Position numbers and translations under genes: made by a program. Source: Verrucomicrobiota bacterium (GTDB taxonomy: Bacteria; Verrucomicrobiota; Verrucomicrobiia; Methylacidiphilales; Verrucolacustridaceae). Taken from it: a DNA stretch of 7,995 nt. Of the stretch, positions 1 to 7,200 are shown piece by piece. The stretch covers positions 1 to 7,995 of the forward strand of contig RGGS01000049.1 of NCBI GenBank assembly GCA_010024525.1, in the 5' to 3' direction. How positions within the stretch are numbered: the first letter of the stretch is position 1; each line of letters starts with the position of its first letter. Under the pieces are notes generated by a model. The model was not told the DNA's origin and made no database searches. It saw only the letters and a program-made list of their open reading frames with translations.

Positions 1-412
1 CGCTGGTGTCGGTGCTGTGGGCCTTCGTCAGGTAGGACTGGCTGACCTTGGCGTCGAGGGTTTGCACATCGAGATTAAACCCCTCCCCGGGACGAAGAAG
101 GTTCACCACCACCAACCCGATCACCAGGGCCAGGGTGGAAACGACCTCAAAATAGACAAGGGTTTTGAATCCCGTGCGACCCAACCGCTTGAGATCGCCC
201 ATGGAAGCGATCCCATGGACAACCGTGCAAAAGATAATCGGGGCGATCATCATTTTCACCAGCTTGATAAAGCCGTCTCCCAAAGGCTTGAGGGATTTTC
301 CGAATTCAGGAAAGAAGGCTCCCACCAGAACCCCGGCCGCCACCGCCAGAAGCACCTGCACATAAAGAATGCGGTACCAAGGAATCTTGCGAGATGGAGC
401 AACCGCCGACAT
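1..412 (-). CDS. dctA: C4-dicarboxylate/cation symporter DctA, N-terminal part (cut by window edge)
   Basis: Inner-membrane symporter of the dicarboxylate/amino acid:cation symporter (DAACS) family, expected to import succinate, fumarate or malate with protons or sodium. Only the first 137 residues (about a third of a usual ~430-residue DctA) lie in the window; the gene continues past position 1. Seen: an N-terminal hydrophobic segment at residues 15-34, then LGDGFIKLVKMMIAPIIF (44-61), then VYFEVVSTLALVIGL (86-100) and a RPGEGFNLD loop (107-115). These match E. coli DctA recalled from memory (LGDGFVKLIKMIIAPVIF and LYFEIVSTIALIIGL), so the family call is firm and DctA is preferred over GltP/GltT. 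The ATG at 412-410 is chosen because an in-frame stop (TAA) lies three codons upstream and no other Met precedes residue 54. No clear Shine-Dalgarno sequence is visible. The gene is divergent from the membrane-protein gene starting at 432. Confidence 0.92.
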   Translation of the reverse strand, partial: MSAVAPSRKIPWYRILYVQVLLAVAAGVLVGAFFPEFGKSLKPLGDGFIKLVKMMIAPIIFCTVVHGIASMGDLKRLGRTGFKTLVYFEVVSTLALVIGLVVVNLLRPGEGFNLDVQTLDAKVSQSYLTKAHSTDTS

Positions 413-415
413 CAG

Positions 416-425
416 CTTTTAAAAG
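416..425. promoter_or_regulatory. Perfect 10-bp AT-rich palindrome between divergent starts
   Basis: CTTTTAAAAG is a perfect inverted repeat lying in the 19-bp gap between the dctA start (412, minus) and the membrane-protein start (432, plus). Its position suggests an operator or part of overlapping promoters, but short AT-rich palindromes arise by chance. No convincing -35/-10 pair is visible for either gene, so any promoters must lie at least partly inside the opposite coding region. The regulatory role is inference only. Confidence 0.25.
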
Positions 426-431
426 TAAGAG

Positions 432-950
432 ATGGGCCGGTCCCAGGCGAAACTTAATTCCATCACGGGGGCCATTTTGTTTTTCGGTCTGCTCTTTGTC
501 GTCTACTCCCTTTTTCATGTCGACTATCGTTTTCTCTTTCTCGGGGTGCGACTCTTTCAGCCCCATCTCCTTCTGCTGATGCTCATCTACGCCCCTTTCT
601 TCTTTGTCTTTTTTTTATCCAACTCCCTCCGAGCCAACCTTTCCCTTCGTTTTGCCGGCACTCCTCCTTGGCGCAGCCTTCTCCTGGCCGCCTTGGGCAA
701 CTCCCTCGGGCTATTCCTGATCCTACTGGTGCAGTACGGAACTCTCGCCGCCACCGGAACGGTCCGGTGGTCCGACGGTTGGCTTTACGTGAACCTCTTG
801 TTCGCCGTGGTTCCCACCATGTTCGTTCTCCCCTACTTCCACCGTTATTTTTACCTGATGACGGGCCGCATCATCCTGGGCCCCCTCATTACCTGCCTGA
901 TCTTCATCATGATTCTACTCTCGAACACCGTTTGCTATCTGCCGCTCTAA
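432..950 (+). CDS. Small multi-pass membrane protein, family not recognised
   Basis: A 172-residue, very hydrophobic protein. Five likely membrane segments are visible: residues about 11-28, 42-66, 82-105, 119-138 and 148-168. The N-terminus is short and basic (MGRSQAK), which favours a cytoplasmic N-terminus. The loops are short and hold no catalytic motif or ligand-binding signature that I recognise; one Cys sits in the last segment and one near the C-terminus. The ORF ends at TAA 948-950. The ATG at 432 gives a basic N-terminus before the first membrane segment and is preferred. Weaker alternatives are TTG 477 and ATG 579, which would cut into or remove that segment. Upstream there is only a purine stretch (AAGTAAGAG) directly against the ATG. 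The gene is divergent from dctA with a 19-bp gap, and the GH16 gene follows 68 bp downstream on the same strand. Hydrophobicity and codon pattern support a real gene; the function is unknown. Confidence 0.7.
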   Translation: MGRSQAKLNSITGAILFFGLLFVVYSLFHVDYRFLFLGVRLFQPHLLLLMLIYAPFFFVFFLSNSLRANLSLRFAGTPPWRSLLLAALGNSLGLFLILLVQYGTLAATGTVRWSDGWLYVNLLFAVVPTMFVLPYFHRYFYLMTGRIILGPLITCLIFIMILLSNTVCYLPL

Positions 951-988
951 AACCCCTCGGGACTGCTGCGGGAACAGCCCATTGTAAA

Positions 989-1006
989 TTAGCATCGATG
1001 AGCTAA
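989..1006. promoter_or_regulatory. Short inverted repeat upstream of first GH16 gene
   Basis: TTAGC (989-993) and GCTAA (1002-1006) form an inverted repeat with an 8-bp centre, 12 bp upstream of the GH16 start at 1019. A weak -35/-10 pair (TTGTAA 982-987, TAACTT 1004-1009, 16-bp spacer) overlaps it. If used, that pair would start transcription at about the ATG. The repeat could be an operator, but the arms are only 5 bp and the -10 match is poor. Confidence 0.2.
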
Positions 1007-1018
1007 CTTTTACGCAAG

Positions 1019-4000
1019 ATGCTGGCTTCAAGCATTTTTTGCTTATGCGCTCCTCGGTCAAAGGCAATCCGCCTAGCGCTCAGTTCTTTAATTCTTTTTT
1101 CGGCAGCGCAATCCCAGACCTATCGCTTGGTTTGGGAGGAAGAATTCAACCAATTCGACGCCTCCACCCCCTCCAGTTCCACTAACTATAACCGCTGGGA
1201 CCTCGACCGTGGCACTTGGAATGTCGAGACCTTCGACGCGACCTACAACGGCGAAATCCAGAATTACCGCGACACCCGCGACAACGTGCGCCTCGAGGTC
1301 GATCCCGCGGAATCGAGCGACGGTATTCTCGTAATCGAATCCCGCCGGCAGAACACCACCCAGAACCCGGGCGCCTGGACTTCCGGTCGCATCAACACTC
1401 TGGACAAGCTGAAGTTCAAGTATGGTCTGGTCGAGGTTCGGGCCAAGCTTCCCCCCTTGTTGGGCAGTTGGCCCGCGATCTGGATGATGGGAAACAACAT
1501 TAACTCCAATTCGGTCGGTTGGCCCCGCTGCGGCGAGATCGATATCATGGAGATGGGGCGCGCCTCCGGCTGGAACTCCATTCTGGGCACCTTGCACTGG
1601 AATGCCCCGGACAGTGCGGCGTATCCCGCCTACAACCACGCCTCCATCGGCAGCGACCTGCTTACCCCCAAACAAAATCTGCTGGTCAGCGACTCCACCT
1701 CCGCGTTTCACGTCTACCGTTTCGAGTGGACCCCCACGCTCGCGAAGTGGTTCGTCGACGGATCGCTCTATCTGACCATCGACATCTCGCCCAGCACGTT
1801 GTTGGGATCCCCGGACAACCCGTTTCACCGTGAATTTTTCCTGCTCCTTAACAATGCCATGGGAGGAATCATGGGAGGAACCGTGGATACCGCCGGGCCG
1901 GCCAGTACGCGGTATGAGATTGATTACATCCGCGTATTCCAGCAGCAGCCCGGCTCCACCAACAACACGATGCTTATTTCCCGTCCGTCTCTCAAAACCA
2001 ATTCGGTCTCCCTTCCCGCCGGTTTGGCTGTCACCAACACCATCGAGTTGGCAAACTATCCCCACGCCATCGGAATTTCAGGATCCGTGCCCGGCCTGAC
2101 CCTCTCCGTCACCTCCTCCGCCACCCCGTTCTCCGGCTTTTCCGGATCCACCGGCAAGACCCGCCTGATACTTTCCGGCACACCCAGCCAGATCGGCACC
2201 TTCAACCTCCAGATCCAGGCCACCAACCTCGTCGGCGGAACCAACCTCATTCTTCCCGTCACCATCACCGGGAACTCCTACACCCTGCAGAACGGCGGGT
2301 TCGAGCAGGCCACGGGCGGACTACCCTCCGGTTGGGCTGCCTCCGGAACTACCAACAACAACACGATTCTGACCGACTCCATCATCACCAACACCAATCA
2401 ATTTACCAACGCTTGGGTACGCTCCTCCGTCAGTTGGTACCTATCTTCGGCGACGGATAGGTATTACGGAACCAGCCAGCTCTTCACACCCTACTCTGGG
2501 GAGGCCTCGCTGAAAGTCTGGGGCCCCTACAACAGCGGCGGTGGGGGTGCCAGCCGCCTGTACCGCACTACCAACGCCGTGGCCGGCAACTCTTACCGTT
2601 TTCAAGCCTACGGCCACACCGGCACAAATGATTTTATTTCAGGATCTAATTTTTGCCGCTTGTTTCTCGAATTTCTCAACTCCAGCGGCTCCGTTCTCGC
2701 CACGCACTACTCCACCGCCCAGATGGACGTCACTTCCCCCCGCGGGGTTTGGACGCTTTTCCAGACCGCCACGGTCACCGCCCCCGCCGGCACGGTCTCC
2801 GCACGAATCGGCTCTGAATTTAGCCAGCCTGCCAGCGACGGTGGATCCGTTTATTGGGATGATTTCCTGCTGCAAATCCTCCTTCCTTCCGAAAGTCTTG
2901 CCACTAACTCCTCTGGCCAAGCTCTCCGTCTTATTGCCTCGGGCTATGTTGAGCAGACCGTCTCCGCCGAGCCGGATGCCACCTATCTTCTGTTGGGTAG
3001 CAACGCGCCTGGATCAGGCAATCTCCAAGCGCGCCTCACCTTCCAAAATGATGCCGGAACCACAGTGGGAACGGTCACCAACGGGACCTTTGCCTCCGGA
3101 CAAGCTTGGCAACTCGCCTCCACCTGCCCGTCCTCCGCCACCCGGGCGGTTCTTCGTCTGGCCCAGAGCAGCGGAACAATCGACATCGACACCGTGGCGT
3201 GGACGTTGCAAAGCCGGAAACGCTTCTTCAACGCCGGCGGGGAACTGGCCGAAAACAACCTGCCGGTGGCGTGGGAAGGATTCGGCACCAATGCCGGCTC
3301 CGCGGGATTGGTCTCCACCGGCACGCAAAGCGGAGCCTACTCCCTTCGGGTGGCTGGCCCCTCCTCCGCCACCACCAACCTTTCGGGTTGGCGTCAGACC
3401 GTCGCTCTTCCCACCAACGGCGTGCCTTGGCTGGCCGAGGTCTGGTCCCGCAACTCCGTTCCATTGGCGGGGTCGAACCGAGGCCTTCTTCGCCTGGAGT
3501 TTCTGGACTCGGTGGGAGGTGTGCTTCTGAGCGGGGATGCAGAGCTTCCCAAATCTTCTTCCTTTTCGAAATCCCGTCTTTTTCTCCGGGCACCGATGGG
3601 ATCGGTTCAGGCCCGCCTCTCCCTGCTTTTGCACCAAGTGGCCAACGCGTCCGGGGAACTGATTTTTGATTCTGCCGACCTCCGGCAGTTGTCCTCGGCC
3701 GACTATTTGATGGCCCGGGCGGAAAGTGCCGGGATCAGCTCACCGAATCTATCCCCGACGGCCGATCCGGATGGCGATGGGGTACCTTCGGGTGACGAAG
3801 TCATTTGGGGCACGGATCCTTACTCTTCCTCCTCGGTGACCCAAGCCTCCCTCTCGAGCCCCTCCACCAACACGTTTCGTCTCCAATGGTTGGCAGTTCC
3901 TGGAATGACCTACTTCATCGATCGTTTTGAATCTTTGGCCAATACGGATAGTCCGCTCTCCACTCTTTCCGCAACCCCCTCTAGCCCTAACGGGTCAGCA

Positions 4001-4075
4001 TCCCCATTTATGACCGAAACCAACCTGCCCATGACGAATTCTCGGGGATTTTTTAGGGTTCGGTTGAGCCCATAA
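1019..4075 (+). CDS. Secreted GH16 beta-glucanase (laminarinase-like), multidomain, catalytic domain N-terminal
   Basis: Secreted endo-acting glycoside hydrolase of 1018 residues, probably a beta-1,3(4)-glucanase. A signal peptide covers about residues 1-30, with basic residues R13/K15/R18, hydrophobic 19-30 and likely cleavage after SAA. The GH16 domain spans about 35-308: TSGRI and WPAIW (W151, W155) line the expected substrate cleft, and GEIDIME holds nucleophile E173, D175 and acid/base E178 in the beta-bulge ExDxxE form, followed by GTLHW. Next come an Ig-like He_PIG-type domain (about 325-419, LSGTPSQIGTFNLQIQATN) and a CBM4/9-like jelly roll (421-620) opening with NGGFE. Two further beta-sandwich stretches follow (about 625-722 and 728-895, with a degenerate NAGGELAE opening). 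A Ca-binding hinge DPDGDG (D916, D918, D920) precedes a C-terminal tail of about 75 residues ending FFRVRLSP, probably used in surface association or export. ATG 1019 is the first possible start after the in-frame TAA at 1004-1006; no clear ribosome binding site is seen. GH16 is certain, the exact glucan is not. Confidence 0.93.
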   Translation: MLASSIFCLCAPRSKAIRLALSSLILFSAAQSQTYRLVWEEEFNQFDASTPSSSTNYNRWDLDRGTWNVETFDATYNGEIQNYRDTRDNVRLEVDPAESSDGILVIESRRQNTTQNPGAWTSGRINTLDKLKFKYGLVEVRAKLPPLLGSWPAIWMMGNNINSNSVGWPRCGEIDIMEMGRASGWNSILGTLHWNAPDSAAYPAYNHASIGSDLLTPKQNLLVSDSTSAFHVYRFEWTPTLAKWFVDGSLYLTIDISPSTLLGSPDNPFHREFFLLLNNAMGGIMGGTVDTAGPASTRYEIDYIRVFQQQPGSTNNTMLISRPSLKTNSVSLPAGLAVTNTIELANYPHAIGISGSVPGLTLSVTSSATPFSGFSGSTGKTRLILSGTPSQIGTFNLQIQATNLVGGTNLILPVTITGNSYTLQNGGFEQATGGLPSGWAASGTTNNNTILTDSIITNTNQFTNAWVRSSVSWYLSSATDRYYGTSQLFTPYSGEASLKVWGPYNSGGGGASRLYRTTNAVAGNSYRFQAYGHTGTNDFISGSNFCRLFLEFLNSSGSVLATHYSTAQMDVTSPRGVWTLFQTATVTAPAGTVSARIGSEFSQPASDGGSVYWDDFLLQILLPSESLATNSSGQALRLIASGYVEQTVSAEPDATYLLLGSNAPGSGNLQARLTFQNDAGTTVGTVTNGTFASGQAWQLASTCPSSATRAVLRLAQSSGTIDIDTVAWTLQSRKRFFNAGGELAENNLPVAWEGFGTNAGSAGLVSTGTQSGAYSLRVAGPSSATTNLSGWRQTVALPTNGVPWLAEVWSRNSVPLAGSNRGLLRLEFLDSVGGVLLSGDAELPKSSSFSKSRLFLRAPMGSVQARLSLLLHQVANASGELIFDSADLRQLSSADYLMARAESAGISSPNLSPTADPDGDGVPSGDEVIWGTDPYSSSSVTQASLSSPSTNTFRLQWLAVPGMTYFIDRFESLANTDSPLSTLSATPSSPNGSASPFMTETNLPMTNSRGFFRVRLSP

Positions 4076-4099
4076 TTTTTCTCCAATCCTAAAATTTTT
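4051..4099 (+). terminator. Weak intrinsic terminator candidate after first GH16 gene
   Basis: TTTTAGGGTT (4051-4060) can pair with AATCCTAAAA (4085-4094) to give a 10-bp stem with one G-U pair, followed directly by five T residues. The loop is long (24 nt), the stem is AT-rich and the structure overlaps the stop codon at 4073-4075, so it would be a weak terminator at best. It fits the fact that the next gene has its own promoter. Confidence 0.3.
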
Positions 4100-4224
4100 C
4101 GAACTTTTCTTGCCTCCAAAGGTCAAAAACCATGTGAGAGTTCATTCCCGAATTGGCTCCGGTATTTCGTTGCAAGTAGTTGGTATAGAGATCATTTTAA
4201 GTTACACTTTTAAACATCGGTCCA

Positions 4225-4252
4225 TTGACAAAATGCACTTATGAAATATAGT
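4225..4252 (+). promoter_or_regulatory. Near-consensus sigma70-type promoter of second GH16 gene
   Basis: TTGACA (4225-4230, perfect -35), a 16-bp spacer and TATAGT (4247-4252, five of six -10 bases). The region is AT-rich; a hand count gives 19 G+C in 60 for 4201-4260. Transcription should begin near 4258-4261, which coincides with the ATG at 4261 and leaves little or no leader. A second TATAGT at 4252-4257 overlaps the first but would need a 21-bp spacer. Use of this promoter in vivo is inferred. Confidence 0.6.
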
Positions 4253-4260
4253 ATAGTCCT

Positions 4261-7200
4261 ATGATATCCCGTTCTTGGTGCACTACTATTTCATCTCTTC
4301 TTTTTATCATATTTGTCGGGCTGATTTCTTCCTTACCCGCTCAGACCACCAATATTGTCTACTCCGAGGACTTTAATTCCACCAAGGCTCTTGTTTGGGC
4401 GGGTTCCGGAGATGGCGTGGGGAGCTTTAGCGCTTCCATTATCACCAATCTTACGAACTCAGGATTTCCTACGGCGCCTAACAGTGGTTACTTGGCCTTG
4501 ACCGCAAACTCATCGAATAAAGCAACGAACGCCGGTTGGTGGGGAGTTCAGATTTTAACCAATCTTTCCACCCCAAATGGCCTGGGTCAGACCAACCTCA
4601 GTAAAATTTCCCTTACTGCAAAAGTCCGAGCGAAGGGACTGCCAAGTAACGGAGCAGTGGCAATTCTCCGAATCATGGAAAATGGGGATAACCCTGGTAG
4701 CTATTTGCAATATAAAAGAGTTACCTTCGAACCCATACTTTTGCAGGGGGATGACTGGAAAACCATAGGCGGAAGTTTTGATACCGCAGGGCTAACAGCG
4801 GCGAAAGGTTCGATCTATAATTTTAGCCCCACAAACACCAGTTACGAAATAACAGTCGAACTTAGCGGCTACAATCAGGCGACAGCACCGGGTTACGTTG
4901 CTTACAACACCCCAACGGGCCCATCCAGTGCTGGGAGGAAAAATCCGGGCTTGGCCCCCAACGCAAATATTCGCGTGGAATTTGATGACGTTAAGCTGGC
5001 GGTAACCGACCCCATGGCCGCTTTTACTGCAATTGGCACCGTCTCACCTAAATGCGGTCCGATCGGCACCCCCATCACCATCACCGGAACAGCTTTCGGC
5101 ACCAATCCGATAGTCAAATTCAACGGAACAAGTGCAGTCGCCACAGTGAATACCAACGGGACTGTCATCAACACAACGGTTCCCTCGGGGGCAACTACCG
5201 GAACGATTACAGTTATTGGTTCGGCAGGAACCGCCTACAGTCCATTAACTTTCTTTGTTACAACCCCGACAAACTTGCTGGCAGACCCGGGTTTTGACAT
5301 AGGAAATAACTTGGATTTTTGGAAGGCCTACAATGGAGCCCGGTTGGTCAACGCCGGCAATGTCTATCCTGACGCTACTGTATCTTGGAACGAAGACGGG
5401 ACTCCCTATCTGATTATTCCTGGCTGGGAGGGACAACAGGACGCCCTTGTGTATCAGGATCAGATTCCTTTCATGCGAGGCAGCGGAGATTATTTTACCG
5501 CATCTTTCCGGGCTAAATTTGACCAATTTTACGAGGCAAGTTCAACCATCGTGGCCTTTATGAGTGGCAATATCAGCACATCTTTTAAGGAGGTTGATTT
5601 GACGGAGGAGATTAATCAAAACCGTGGAACTTGGCATACTTATACCGTTGGGTTTGTCGCCTCATCAAGCAACCTTGCCACCATGACTGGTGGTGCCACC
5701 AATGGTTCGATTGCTTTAAAAATTCAACCTCTCAATCGTGTGACAAGCATCACCAATGCTAAGACCGTTCTTCTTGATAACGTGGTTCTCAGTCAAACCA
5801 ACTCGGCGGCCATCGGACCGCAGATTCGTGTCCGCATCAACAACGTCCCCCAGACCGACAACGGAACGAATAACCTGATTTCCCCGCTCGTTGGAAAGAC
5901 CTCCACCTACACCGTGAAAGTGGACAACACCGGCGCCCAGGATTTGACGATCAGCTCCGTCAACCTCACCGGTTCCTTCACCCTCGGCGGAATCACTCCG
6001 CCCGTCACCATCGTTCCTGGATCCTCTCAAAGTTTTTCCATCATCGCCGCTCCCACCTCCTTGGCGACCCTAAGCGGGATTCTCACGATCAACTCCAACG
6101 ACAAGGAAACGTCCGATCAGGCCTTTGTTGTCAACCTCACGGCTACCCCGGTGAACCTGGCCGATTCGTTCAATGGCTCTGAAACCGCGTCCCAGTTGGG
6201 ATGGGTACCCACGGCCTCCACAACTGGTCTGGAGGGTGCCAGTTCCACCAGTGTCACTGCCGGCGAGTTGCAAATGAACGTGGACTCCTCGGCAGATGTG
6301 TATCCCTGGTCCTACTCCGTCGCGAAGACGTTTGCATCTCCGGGAACCCTCAACCTCGATAGCAGTTCCCTTTTGGTCAACCTTAAGGCCTCTGGTGTTT
6401 ACGGCGGGGTAACCCAAAACAAGGTCCAAGTCCGGTTGGAATCACTCAATAGCGCTCTGGCGGTCACCGGCAGCATCCAGTTGGGAACGTGGGTAGACGA
6501 AACCACCGCAGGAACCTCTGGCGGCGCTGGACTCTATTTCAGTCCTGACGGCATCAATGACCGCGTGGTGGTTCTGGTTCCGGAGGGAGGCAGTTCCTAC
6601 ACGCAAGCGGGAGGTACCCTTTCCCAGACCGGAGTCAAAACAACCTTCGATGCCTCGGCGCCCTATTATCGCCTGGTCATCCAGATGACCGACTTCGAGT
6701 TCGATCTCGATGCAGGCAATCTGGTGCAGGTGGATTCCGTGGATCTTTCCTTGGGCGTGGCCCCCTTCTCCTTGGCCAACGGAAGCTTCGAATTGGATGC
6801 CACGGATTTCGCTGTCGGCAACACCCCCAACGGTTGGACGCAATATCCGGCGGAGGGCGTGAGCAAAAACTTGGTGACCAACAACGCGTCCGTTTACAAC
6901 CAGTTTGACACCAACAACACGAGCACGATATTCCAGGCCTTTGCCGGCGGCAAGGCCATGAAGGTCTACGGTCAAAACTACTTCCCGGGTGGTGTCTGGG
7001 CGGGACCCACCCAAACCGGTGTCGTCTACCAGGAGTTCCCAGTGGGCACCACCCCCTCCCTGACGGTTGGCGCAGTTATCCACGCCCGGGGCATGGCCAA
7101 GGTCTTCTCGATTGATCCCCTTACAGCCAACAGCACGTTCAATTACGGGTTCAAGTACATGGATCAGGCGAACAACGAAATCAGCCGGCAGGTCACCACC

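Noticed and set aside
17..457. 146-codon plus-strand frame opposite dctA
   Set aside because: It is antisense to a well-matched DctA N-terminus and has a His/Gln/Arg-rich composition typical of a shadow frame.
959..980. Possible hairpin GGGACTG / CAGCCC after the membrane-protein gene
   Set aside because: The stem is short with a bulge and is followed by ATTGTAAATT rather than a T run, so it does not support a terminator call.
998..1006. Minimal ORF ATG-AGC-TAA just upstream of the first GH16 gene
   Set aside because: It encodes only two residues, has no ribosome binding site, and its stop is part of the inverted repeat. It is probably chance.
1088..2065. 325-codon open frame on the minus strand opposite the GH16 domain
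   Set aside because: It lies opposite the catalytic domain with its intact ExDxxE motif. The product is low-complexity Gly/Val/Arg and resembles nothing known.
2541..3530. 329-codon plus-strand frame, Pro/Ser-rich
   Set aside because: This is an out-of-frame reading of the first GH16 gene. The proline and serine runs come from shifted ACC/TCC/CCG codons.
4170..4189. TTGCAA and TATAGA as a second promoter in the spacer
   Set aside because: The spacing is only 8 bp, too short for a sigma70-type promoter. The TTGACA/TATAGT pair further down is far better.
4201..4220. AAGT-TAC-ACTT inverted repeat in the AT-rich spacer
   Set aside because: The arms are four bases long and the surrounding sequence is AT-rich. 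The repeat is not distinguishable from chance.
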